Assembly (NCBI GenBank): GCA_965277495.1
Contig: OZ255824.1
Location: forward strand, 3,596,001 to 3,660,000
From: CAHJXG01 sp965277495
GTDB taxonomy: Bacteria > Pseudomonadota > Alphaproteobacteria > Acetobacterales > Acetobacteraceae
Length of the DNA stretch: 64,000 bases
Reading direction: 5' to 3'
The position numbers and the translations under genes were made by a program. Of this stretch, positions 1 through 6,755 are shown piece by piece. How positions within the stretch are numbered: the first letter of the stretch is position 1; each line of letters starts with the position of its first letter. Below the pieces are notes generated by a model. That model saw only the letters and a list, made by a program, of their open reading frames with translations, was not told where the DNA came from and did no database searches.

Positions 1-2
1 TG

Positions 3-626
3 GTTGGTTCGGCGGCTGCGCCGGTACGGGCGGCTCCGATCATGCCGCAGGTCGTGCCGCAATCGGTGGCGGATGTCGTGCCGGCAGCGCCCGTGCGAGT
101 TCCTTTGGCGGAACCGGCTCGGTGGGCGGCGACTGATATCTCGGCCGCGCCGGTTACGCCGTCGGGAGTGGCGAAGATGCAGGCTGCGGCACCGATGGCG
201 CGGGTGGCTCCGATTATGGAGACGCCGCGGGTGGTACCCGTAGCGCCCATGACGCCGGATGCGCCGATCAGCGCAATGGAGCCAATCCGGACCATGGAGC
301 GCGGGATGCGGCAGACGCCGGCTGCGCCCCTGGCGCGGGTCGCGGCGGTGCCAGCGGCCGCACAGGCGCCCGCGGCACCTATTGCGGGAAGGCTGGGCGG
401 GCAGGCGGCGATGCCGGGGCACGAGCTGTTGCCGGGTCGCCCGGCGGTGCCGCCGGCCCAGCCGCAGGAGGGCGGCAAGAGCGGGGGTGATGTAATGCTG
501 GACGGGCATCTGGTGGGGCATTGGCTGGCGGAGCGGATGGGGCGGGATGCGGCGCGGCCCTCGGCTGGAATGACGCATTTCAATCCGAGGCAGGCTGCGG
601 CCTGGACGCCGTCGGGAGCTTTGTGA
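3..626 (+). CDS. Phage tail tape-measure protein, C-terminal part (5' end outside window)
   Basis: The reading frame is open from the left edge of the window and ends at a TGA that overlaps the next start (TGATG). The visible 207 residues are a low-complexity, Ala/Pro/Met-rich stretch (about residues 1-130) followed by a Gly-rich linker and a short conserved-looking tail with DGHLVGHWLAERM and THFNPRQAA. Tape-measure proteins run along the tail lumen, set tail length, and often end this way. The call rests mainly on position: it lies directly before a GpU-like gene, tail X and GpD. The low complexity means the part seen here carries little homology information. Confidence 0.6.
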   Translation, partial: VGSAAAPVRAAPIMPQVVPQSVADVVPAAPVRVPLAEPARWAATDISAAPVTPSGVAKMQAAAPMARVAPIMETPRVVPVAPMTPDAPISAMEPIRTMERGMRQTPAAPLARVAAVPAAAQAPAAPIAGRLGGQAAMPGHELLPGRPAVPPAQPQEGGKSGGDVMLDGHLVGHWLAERMGRDAARPSAGMTHFNPRQAAAWTPSGAL

Positions 627-1186
627 TGGGGTCGCCACCGGTATTGGGGCCGGTTGCCTTTCACGGGTTCGAGGTGCCGGAGCGGATCACGCTGGGGGGA
701 AAGCAACGGTTGGCGGTGCATACGCTGCCGGGCGGCACGCGGGTCGTGGATGCGATGGGGCCGGACGACGGGGAGCTGGCTTGGTCGGGGATGATATCGG
801 GGATCGATGCGGCGGAGCGGGTGCGGCAGTTGGACGGGCTGCGGCGGGCCGGGCAGGCGTTGCCGCTTGGGTGGGACGGGTGGCGGTTTACGGTCATCAT
901 CTCGCGGTTTGAGGCGGATTGCGCGAGTCCTTGGTGGGTGCCGTACCAGATTTCGTGCACGGTGCTGTCGCAGGGCGACTTGGCGGCGGTCGAGGGGTTG
1001 CCGGTGCTGGCGACATTGGCGGAGGCGGTGGCGTTGGGGGCTGGGCCGGGGTTGGAGGGTGCAATGGCGGCGGCGGGGGTTGGGCTCGGCTCGGCGGCGT
1101 TGTCGGACGTGGCCTTGGCGGCTGGGTCGTTGGCGCGACTGGCTATAGCGCGGGCGTTTGCGGCGAGTTTGGAGAACAAAACATGA
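626..1186 (+). CDS. GpU-like phage tail protein
   Basis: This 186-residue protein would be a tail completion or baseplate-hub component. Its first half has the GpU/DNA-circularisation look: an N-terminal strand region (HGFEVPERITLGGKQRLAVH), then LPGGTRVVDAMGPDDGELAWSG (about residues 30-52), and LDGLRRAGQALPLGWDGWRF, the pattern in which a ligand-like loop is compared with a reference plane. The C-terminal third is Ala/Gly-rich. ATG 626 overlaps the upstream stop, and the gene ends in an ATGA overlap with tail X, so translation is probably coupled. The U-X-D order matches P2-type tails. An alternative name would be Mu gpN-type DNA circularisation protein. Confidence 0.6.
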   Translation: MGSPPVLGPVAFHGFEVPERITLGGKQRLAVHTLPGGTRVVDAMGPDDGELAWSGMISGIDAAERVRQLDGLRRAGQALPLGWDGWRFTVIISRFEADCASPWWVPYQISCTVLSQGDLAAVEGLPVLATLAEAVALGAGPGLEGAMAAAGVGLGSAALSDVALAAGSLARLAIARAFAASLENKT

Positions 1187-1368
1187 AAGTCGTGACGGTG
1201 GCGGGCGGCGACCTGTTTCGGCTGGCGCTGACGCAGTTGGGGGATGCGACGCAGTGGAACCGAATTGCCAAGTTGAATGGGCTGTCGGATCCCGTGTTGG
1301 CCGGGTTGATTACGCTGAAGCTGCCGGCGGTCGATGCGAAGGCAGGGGGCGGCATTGAGCGGGGCTAG
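1183..1368 (+). CDS. Phage tail protein X (LysM-like)
   Basis: This 61-residue protein matches the tail protein X family, a small LysM-like domain. It contains VAGGDLFRLALTQLGDATQW, NRIAKLNGLSDP and LITLKLP, which form the beta-alpha-alpha-beta pattern. Tail X sits at the hub/spike and is thought to bind peptidoglycan or help assembly of the D/V spike. It starts at ATG 1183, overlapping the previous gene by four bases, and lies between GpU-like and GpD as in P2-type tail operons. Confidence 0.85.
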   Translation: MKVVTVAGGDLFRLALTQLGDATQWNRIAKLNGLSDPVLAGLITLKLPAVDAKAGGGIERG

Positions 1369-2365
1369 TTATGGGGCGAGGCAGCCGCGGGCGCAGGTGC
1401 TGGCGGACGGGTCGGCGCTGGCGGGCGTGCTGGCGGTGGATGTCTTTGCGAACAATCATTTGGCGGCGGACCGATTCCGGCTGCGGCTGGCGGCTGGCGT
1501 AGCGGATATGGCCGGGCTGCAGGCGCCGGGGCTGCGGCTGGATGTGCAGGTTGGGTTTGATGACGGGTGGGCCAGCTTGGTGCTGGGGACTGCGGATACG
1601 GTTTTGTTCGATCCGATCCGGGGGGTGCTGGAGGTTGAAGGACGGGATCTGTCGGCGGGCCTGATCGAGGCGCGGGTGGGGGAGACGTTTGCGAACCGGA
1701 CTTCGAGCGAGATCGTCGAGGTGATCGCCGGGCGGCATGGATTGGCGGCGGATGCGACGCCGACGTCGACGCCGGTCGGCCGGTATTACCAGAACGAGCA
1801 TGACCGGCTGACGCTGGGGCAGTTCGCGCGGGTGACGACGGAGTGGGATTTGCTGGCGTTCCTGGCGGGGCAGGAGGGTTTCGACCTGTTCATGGAGGGG
1901 GAGCGGCTGCGGTTTGCGCCGCCGGCTTCGGATGGGGCGGTGGGATTGCGGGTCGAGGATTGCCTGGGGCTTGAGCTGGAGCATGGGCTGGGGTTGTCGC
2001 GGGCGATCGAGGTGACGGTGCGGAGTTGGGGCAGCCGGGCTGGGGCGGTCGTGGAATATACGGCGAAGCGCGGGTCGGGCGGAACGACGTGGCGGCATGG
2101 GCTGGTGCGGCCGAACCTTGATGCCGGGCAGGCGGAGCTGGTGGCGGAGCAGGCGCTGGCGGATTTGCTGCGGCATGAGTGGACGGCGCGGGCGACGATG
2201 CCGGGGGAGCTTGGCATGACGGCGCGGACGCGGGTGGCGCTGGTGGGCGCTGGGGTGGATTGGGACCGGGATTATTTGGTGGCGGAGTTGAGCCGCCATT
2301 TGGATGTCCGGCGTGGGTTCACGCAGCGGTTGCGGCTGCAGGCGGCTCCGAGCGGGGTGGGCTGA
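1355..2365 (+). CDS. Phage late control protein D (tail hub)
   Basis: This is a GpD homologue of about 336 residues, equivalent to gp27 of the T4 spike complex: a ring-shaped hub on which the V spike sits. The N-terminal part has the family's two-barrel pattern (DVFANNHLAADRFRLRLA, then VLGTADTVLFDPIRGVLEV). The middle has the typical VEGRDLSAGLIEARVGETF and SSEIVEVIAGRHGL, followed by LGQFARVTTEWDLLAFLA. I chose TTG 1355 because a GGGGGC purine run precedes it. An in-frame ATG at 1334 would add seven residues but lacks an obvious ribosome site. The stop TGA overlaps the ATG of the V gene. Confidence 0.85.
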   Translation: MSGASYGARQPRAQVLADGSALAGVLAVDVFANNHLAADRFRLRLAAGVADMAGLQAPGLRLDVQVGFDDGWASLVLGTADTVLFDPIRGVLEVEGRDLSAGLIEARVGETFANRTSSEIVEVIAGRHGLAADATPTSTPVGRYYQNEHDRLTLGQFARVTTEWDLLAFLAGQEGFDLFMEGERLRFAPPASDGAVGLRVEDCLGLELEHGLGLSRAIEVTVRSWGSRAGAVVEYTAKRGSGGTTWRHGLVRPNLDAGQAELVAEQALADLLRHEWTARATMPGELGMTARTRVALVGAGVDWDRDYLVAELSRHLDVRRGFTQRLRLQAAPSGVG

Positions 2366-2901
2366 TGGACCGGTTACTGAATGCGATCAAGGCGCATACG
2401 GCGGCGCAGGATGCGGCGGCGGGGCAGCCGCGGTTCGGGGTGGTGACGTCGGTTGACCCGGCAGCTGGGACGGCGCGGGTGCAGTTGCAGCCGGATGGGG
2501 TTTTGACGGGGTGGCTGCCGGTGCTGAGCCCTTGGGTGGGGGCTGGGTGGGGGATTTCGTGCCCGCCGTCGCCGGGAGACCAGGTGCTGGTGCTGCCGCA
2601 GGAGGGCGACGCGGAGCATGGGGTGATTGCGGGGCGGGCGTGGAGCGCATTGGCGGCGGGGCCGGCCACGCCGGTGGGGGAGCTTTGGTTGACGCACCAG
2701 AGCGGGAGTTACCTGCGGTTATTGAACAATGGGACGGTTTCGGTGCGGGGGGACCTGCATGTGGAGGGCGATGTTTATGACCGACAGGGACCGTTGGACG
2801 GGTTGCGGCAGGCTTACAACTTGCATCGGCACAGTGACGCACAGGGCGGACTTACGGGGTTTGCGGAGCCTCAGGATACCAGCGGAAAACAAACGATTTA
2901 A
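2365..2901 (+). CDS. Phage baseplate assembly protein V (spike)
   Basis: This 178-residue GpV-like protein is the membrane-piercing spike of contractile tails. The OB-fold region covers about residues 20-90 (RFGVVTSVDPAAGTARVQL, WGISCPPSPGDQVLVLPQEG). It is followed by a beta-helical stem (LRLLNNGTVSVRGDLHVEGD) and a C-terminal His-containing tip (YNLHRHSDAQG) of the kind that coordinates metal. Start ATG 2365 overlaps the GpD stop. The W gene would normally follow at once, but here it is 1.7 kb downstream. Confidence 0.85.
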   Translation: MDRLLNAIKAHTAAQDAAAGQPRFGVVTSVDPAAGTARVQLQPDGVLTGWLPVLSPWVGAGWGISCPPSPGDQVLVLPQEGDAEHGVIAGRAWSALAAGPATPVGELWLTHQSGSYLRLLNNGTVSVRGDLHVEGDVYDRQGPLDGLRQAYNLHRHSDAQGGLTGFAEPQDTSGKQTI

Positions 2902-3080
2902 AGCGGCGCGACGCTAGTTGGCGGACAAAGCAAGAATTCTTGCCTTGCACAGTGTTCTGAGCTAGCTTTTCCGACGAGTGATCATGGCACAGCATTCAAT
3001 CGTTGTGTTGCGACTTGTCGCGGACAGTATGCATGGCCGGAATGGATCATTCATTTTCCACAATCGTGAAGGTTTTACCT
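2902..3080 (+). other. Intergenic region opening the accessory insert
   Basis: No gene was recognised in this 179-base stretch. It contains a perfect 14-base palindrome, GCAAGAATTCTTGC (2930-2943), which could be an operator or the stem of a weak terminator after the V gene, although no T-run follows. Base composition falls sharply here compared with the tail genes on the left. GAAGG at about 3068-3072 is the ribosome site of the next gene. Confidence 0.4.
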
Positions 3081-3311
3081 ATGGAACGTGATGTCGCAAT
3101 CCGGATTGATGGAATGCTGGTCGGCGTGCGTGCCTATATGGACGGCATTGCGCACTATATGAAGCACAATCTATCGGATAATGAGTATAAGGCGCACATT
3201 GGATTAGTGGGTGCTACAATGGGAGAGACAATCGAGTTGTCGGACCGACTGCACGCCATGTTTCCAGACATCATCCCGAAAGAGATTGATCCGAACTATA
3301 TTGGCAGTTGA
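3081..3311 (+). CDS. Small hypothetical protein, tandem paralogue 1
   Basis: This 76-residue protein is unknown to me. It starts MERDVAIRIDGMLVGVRAYM and ends in a conserved-looking LSDRLHAMFPDIIPKEIDPN. The paralogue directly downstream has the same layout: MERDxAxRxDGxxxG, a Tyr-rich helix (AHYMKHNLSDNEY), and LSxRLHAxFPDIxPxE. Predicted mostly helical, with no signal peptide or membrane segment. ATG 3081 was chosen because GAAGG precedes it at good spacing and because the match to the paralogue begins exactly there. An upstream in-frame start at 3003 is less likely. It lies in an accessory slot inside the tail operon. Confidence 0.6.
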   Translation: MERDVAIRIDGMLVGVRAYMDGIAHYMKHNLSDNEYKAHIGLVGATMGETIELSDRLHAMFPDIIPKEIDPNYIGS

Positions 3312-3364
3312 TTGAGTATTATTACAATCTGGATGAAGGATTAGTTGAGTTTAGCGGGGCGGCG

Positions 3365-3598
3365 ATGGAACGGGATACAGCGGTTCGGCTTGATGGAACG
3401 ATTATGGGGGCCGTGAGCCTTTTTGACTCCTTATCATACTATTTGAAAAACAACTCCTCCGATGAAGAGTTTTCAACAACAATTCCGCCAATTCGTTTGG
3501 CTATAGAAAACTTAGTAACGCTTTCTTCTCGGCTACATGCATTGTTTCCAGATATCACTCCGACGGAACTTGGGTCCAACCCACGGCTTCTTCGGTAA
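3365..3598 (+). CDS. Small hypothetical protein, tandem paralogue 2
   Basis: This 77-residue protein is a diverged duplicate of the preceding gene: MERDTAVRLDGTIMGAVSLF, then YYLKNNSSDEEF, and LSSRLHALFPDITPTELGSN. Roughly a third to a half of positions agree by eye. A TTG start at 3308, overlapping the upstream stop, would add 19 residues; I prefer ATG 3365 because the similarity starts there. Function unknown. Its low GC and AT-ending codons differ from the neighbouring tail genes, which suggests it was acquired with its sister gene as cargo. Confidence 0.55.
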   Translation: MERDTAVRLDGTIMGAVSLFDSLSYYLKNNSSDEEFSTTIPPIRLAIENLVTLSSRLHALFPDITPTELGSNPRLLR

Positions 3599-3647
3599 GC
3601 GACTGCTCGATTAGAAACCAACTTCTGGCATCCTGCCGCTTTCTCCG

Positions 3648-3854
3648 ATGGGAGAAGATTTGAGAGCCATGCGGCCATGTCGCGGGTTGCGGTTAACCGC
3701 AATCACCGGCGCGCGGCCAAAGGACTTGCCACAGCTTTATGCAGATATCCGTGCGTTCTACATGCAGCCGGGCGCGCATCGGACGAGGGGAGCCTTGATC
3801 CGTGCTGCCGGAGATGCGGCGGAGGCCGAGTTCAGAAATTGCGTCCTTCAATGA
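3648..3854 (+). CDS. Possible small hypothetical protein or coding remnant
   Basis: This is a 68-residue open frame with plausible protein-like composition in its second half (PKDLPQLYADIRAFYMQP, ALIRAAGDAAEAEFRN), predicted as two helices. An overlapping frame (3677-3958) is also open, so the choice is uncertain. No family was recognised. The 3599-3954 stretch may be a decayed gene; this frame is the best candidate for whatever coded there. Confidence 0.25.
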   Translation: MGEDLRAMRPCRGLRLTAITGARPKDLPQLYADIRAFYMQPGAHRTRGALIRAAGDAAEAEFRNCVLQ

Positions 3855-3954
3855 CTAGGCAAGGCTGGAACGGACCACCAATCGACGCTGTTCGCACACT
3901 GGAAGGTATCGTCGCTAGTACTACCCGGCGGCCCCGCTTGCCAGGAAATGACCA

Positions 3955-4308
3955 ATGAACGTTCCCGATTGGCTTCCGTATGCCCTCGCATCTGCAGGAA
4001 TCCATATTCCGCCCGCCTTCTCACAATGGCTTGCGATGGGTGAGCGGGAATTCGGCGGCTGGTTCCTACTGAGCGAGCACGGTGCCGTCGCAAACAGGAC
4101 CAAGCTGGGGCAGCTTTACCCGTCGCGGGAGAGTTTACCGTTCGCGCGTCGCTGCGACAGCGACGACGTGGCGTGCTTGGTGCTAAGTGACCCCGAGCAT
4201 CCGCGCGGGACCGTTCTGCTTATTCACGACGGCGCCGTGCGAGGCAGCGAGGTCGAGAGAGTCATTGCTTCGCTTTCTCAGTGGTTCGAGCAGGCACAAA
4301 ATAAGTAG
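3955..4308 (+). CDS. Small protein, possibly SMI1/KNR4 (SUKH)-like
   Basis: This 117-residue protein begins DWLPYALASAGIHIPPAF, then SQWLAMGEREFGGWFLLSEHG, and later DSDDVACLVLSDPEHPRG followed by VLLIHDGA. The alternation of an N-terminal helix, a glycine-rich FGGWFLL strand and a D-P/H-D turn recalls the SMI1/KNR4 (SUKH) fold used by many toxin-immunity proteins, but this is by eye only. AGGAA precedes ATG 3955. It sits alone among tail genes as accessory cargo with no toxin partner recognisable beside it. It could equally be an unrelated orphan. Confidence 0.5.
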   Translation: MNVPDWLPYALASAGIHIPPAFSQWLAMGEREFGGWFLLSEHGAVANRTKLGQLYPSRESLPFARRCDSDDVACLVLSDPEHPRGTVLLIHDGAVRGSEVERVIASLSQWFEQAQNK

Positions 4309-4330
4309 GACACCAGGCTCTTATTGAAAT

Positions 4331-4521
4331 GGATTAAGGCGGTGGCTGGAGCGGGTGGATCTGCCAGGCACTGAGCGGACGACGCCGGTTTTGTCGGTGG
4401 TCGGCGCGATCGCCTGGCATGTGCGTATCGGTGGCCCCTGGCGAGCCCTGCCGGGTGACCGAGGAACGGCAGAGCTGCACCGGATTGTCACGCAGCATGA
4501 GTGGTTCGCGCTTTTGGCATG
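4331..4521 (+). pseudogene. Open fragment without a clear start (possible gene remnant)
   Basis: One frame is open from just after a TGA near 4328 to the TGA at 4519-4521 and reads like real protein: RWLERVDLPGTERTTPVLSV, then IAWHVRIGGPWRALPGD and HRIVTQHEWFALLA. There is no ATG; a GTG near 4355 could start a 55-residue protein. I do not recognise the family. It is either a small gene with a GTG start or the 3' end of something that was cut when the accessory insert arrived. Confidence 0.25.
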
Positions 4522-4560
4522 ATTTCGCAATAGTCATATGCGGCCGTTGGCATCAAATCA

Positions 4561-4626
4561 GACCGGGCTTGCGATTTTACAAATGCAATATTTCATATTT
4601 TGCAATGACAATATTGGAGACTGGCC
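4561..4626 (+). promoter_or_regulatory. AT-rich leader with inverted repeats before baseplate W
   Basis: This short AT-rich stretch inside a very GC-rich operon carries CAATATT (4586-4592) and the inverted copy AATATTG (4610-4616), plus GCAA/TTGC (4585-4588 and 4600-4603). TTGGAGA (4614-4620) is the ribosome site for the TTG start at 4627. The layout suggests a separate promoter or operator for the baseplate module that was displaced by the insert. No clear -35/-10 pair was found. Confidence 0.35.
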
Positions 4627-4995
4627 TTGTCCGATCTGCATCATGCGTGGGCTGGAGACCTGTCGGCTGGGCCGACGGGGGATTTCGTGACGGTGTCAGG
4701 GCCGGCTTTGGGGACACAACGGGTGCTGCGGCGGCTGTTGACCAATCCTGGGGAGTACATCTGGCAGCCGGGCTATGGGGCCGGGCTGGCGCGGTTTGTG
4801 GGGGAGCCGGCGGATCCGGCGGCGATCCGGGCGGTGATACGGATGCAGATGCTGCTGGAGCCGGCGGTGGCGCGGGTGCCGGAGCCGGTCATCGACGTGC
4901 AGTCCGACCCCGGCGGCACCTTGTCGGTGCAGATACGGTATGCGGATGCGGATACGGCGGAGGCTCGGACGCTTTCCATTGGAATAGGAGCATAG
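4627..4995 (+). CDS. Baseplate protein W (gp25/GPW lysozyme-like)
   Basis: This 122-residue protein fits the GPW/gp25 family, the baseplate wedge protein from which sheath assembly starts. The diagnostic features are an N-terminal GDFVTVSGPALGTQRVLRRL, LLTNPGEYIWQPGYGAGL (about residues 38-54), AIRAVIRMQMLLEP and VPEPVIDVQSDPGGTL. It has a TTG start with TTGGAGA upstream. AGGAG near its 3' end serves the J gene. Confidence 0.8.
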   Translation: MSDLHHAWAGDLSAGPTGDFVTVSGPALGTQRVLRRLLTNPGEYIWQPGYGAGLARFVGEPADPAAIRAVIRMQMLLEPAVARVPEPVIDVQSDPGGTLSVQIRYADADTAEARTLSIGIGA

Positions 4996-4998
4996 GCG

Positions 4999-6111
4999 AT
5001 GCAGCTTCCGTTGCAGGATTTCACGGCGCTGATGCGGACGCAGGCGGCGGCGGTGCAGGGCGCGGCGCGGGAGTTGATCGACCTATCGGTCGGCAGCGTG
5101 CTGCGGGCGGTGCTGGAGGCGAATGCCAGCGTTGGTCTGTGGGTGCAGTGGCTGATCGTCGAGGTGCTGGCGACGACGCGGGCGGCGACCAGCGCGGGTT
5201 TGGACCTGGATAGCTGGGTGGCGGATTTTGGGATGGCGCGGCTGCCGGGCGTTCGGGCGGCGGGATTGGCGACGTTCAGCCGGGCGACTACAGGCCTTAA
5301 TTCGGTGGTGCCGGTTGGGGCGCTGGTGAAGACGGGGAGTGGGACGGACGCGCTGTCATTCGCGGTGACGGCTGATGCGGGGCATCCGGCTTGGACGGGG
5401 GCGGGGTATTCGCTGCCGGGGGATCAGCTCGCGGTCATGACGCCGGTGCGGGCGTTGGCGGCGGGGCGCATTGGCAATGTCCGGGCTGGGGAGATGCGAC
5501 TGCTGGCGAGCGCGATCCCGGGGGTGGACGCGGTGACGAACGAGGCGGCGGCGGCGGGCGGCCTGGATGCGGAGGCCGATGCGGCGCTGCGAGTGCGGTT
5601 TGGCGGGTTCATCGACAGCCGGACGCGGGCGACGGAGCAGGCGGTGGCGTTTGCGGTGCAAGGACTGCAGCAAGGGTTATCGTTCGCTATCGCGGAGCGG
5701 GTGGATACGGCGGGGGCGGTTCGACCGGGCCATTTCACTGTTACGATTGACGACGGTTCGGGCAAGGCGACGCCGGCGTTGCTGGCGGCGGCGGGGATGG
5801 CGATCGAGGCGGTGCGGCCCATTGGGAGCACGTTCAGCGTGCGGGCGCCGCTGGTGGTGCTGGTCGATGTGGCTTTGCGAGTTGCTGGCCCTGCGGCTGC
5901 GCTGGCGGCGGTGCGCGCGGCGGTGGGCGCGTATATCGGGGCGTTGCCGATCGGGGCTGGATTGGTCTTGTCGCGGGTGATCCAGTTGGCGCATGACGCG
6001 GACCCGGGCGTGACGCGGGTGTGGAACGTGACGTTGAACGGGTTGGCCGGCGACCTGATGCCTGCGAGCTATGGCGTGGTCCGGGTGCGCTCGATGACGG
6101 TGACCGCATGA
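4999..6111 (+). CDS. Baseplate J-like protein
   Basis: This 370-residue baseplate wedge protein (gp6-like in the P2/T4 scheme) links the hub to the tail fibres. The N-terminal region contains LIDLSVGSVLRAVLEANASV and LDLDSWVADFGMARLPGVRA, which are standard for the family, followed by a beta-rich middle with NVRAGEMRLL and the ADAALRVRFGGFIDS motif near residue 200. The C-terminal domain ends with ADPGVTRVWNVTLNG. ATG 4999 has AGGAG upstream, and the stop overlaps the I gene start in an ATGA. Confidence 0.88.
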   Translation: MQLPLQDFTALMRTQAAAVQGAARELIDLSVGSVLRAVLEANASVGLWVQWLIVEVLATTRAATSAGLDLDSWVADFGMARLPGVRAAGLATFSRATTGLNSVVPVGALVKTGSGTDALSFAVTADAGHPAWTGAGYSLPGDQLAVMTPVRALAAGRIGNVRAGEMRLLASAIPGVDAVTNEAAAAGGLDAEADAALRVRFGGFIDSRTRATEQAVAFAVQGLQQGLSFAIAERVDTAGAVRPGHFTVTIDDGSGKATPALLAAAGMAIEAVRPIGSTFSVRAPLVVLVDVALRVAGPAAALAAVRAAVGAYIGALPIGAGLVLSRVIQLAHDADPGVTRVWNVTLNGLAGDLMPASYGVVRVRSMTVTA

Positions 6112-6668
6112 CCGGCGATCAGGATGACATGGGATCGCGGCTTAGGCTGGCGTTGCCGAACCGGTGGTTTGCCGATGCTGCGCCGGTGCTGGATGGGTTG
6201 CTGGCGGGGCTTGGCTCGGCGTGGGCTGGACTTTTTGCATTGCTTGGGTTGGTGCGGGTGCAGTCGCGATTGTTGACGGCGACGGCGGGGTTCCTCGACC
6301 TGTCGGCACAGGACCTGTTTGGCGGGCGGCTGCCGCGCCGAAATGGGGAGTTGGACAAGGATTTCCGTGCGCGGATTGGGCGGGCGCTGCACCGGCGCCG
6401 GGCGACGCGGGCGGCGTTGCTGGCCGCGGCCGCGGAGGAAGGCGCAGGGACGATGCGGGTGTTCGAGCCGGCGCAGCCGCGGGACACCGGAGTCTATGGC
6501 GGTCCGAGATTAGGCTGGGGAGCCGCTGGGGGCTGGGGGTCGCTGGCGATGCCGCTGGAATGCCTGATCGTGTTGCAGCGGAGTGCCACGCCTGATGCGG
6601 TTGTGGCGGCGGCGCTGACCGAGGCGTTGCCGGCGGGGGGCGTGGCCTGGATACGGTTCGTCGGCTAG
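6108..6668 (+). CDS. Phage tail protein I-like baseplate protein
   Basis: This 186-residue protein is at the position of GpI, the last wedge component before the fibres. It contains LRLALPNRWFADAAPVLDGL and a downstream helical stretch. Next comes GGRLPRRNGELDKDFRARIG, like the R.ge.D..fR.RI pattern that follows the J-I boundary in these tails. The C-terminal region (MPLECLIVLQRSATPDAVVA) is beta-rich. Similarity to canonical GpI is weak and the assignment is largely positional. It overlaps J by four bases. Confidence 0.6.
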   Translation: MTGDQDDMGSRLRLALPNRWFADAAPVLDGLLAGLGSAWAGLFALLGLVRVQSRLLTATAGFLDLSAQDLFGGRLPRRNGELDKDFRARIGRALHRRRATRAALLAAAAEEGAGTMRVFEPAQPRDTGVYGGPRLGWGAAGGWGSLAMPLECLIVLQRSATPDAVVAAALTEALPAGGVAWIRFVG

Positions 6669-6755
6669 GACCGCGAACCCGGGGTTATTGCAGCGCCTAT
6701 CCTGTTCTTCTTCCACCGGGAGGGGAACCAGATCACTTATACTGGAGAGTTCTTG

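Noticed and set aside
4331..4521. Insertion-sequence transposase remnant
   Set aside because: GGPWRALPGD superficially recalls an IS5-type start, but there is no DDE motif, terminal repeat or target duplication.
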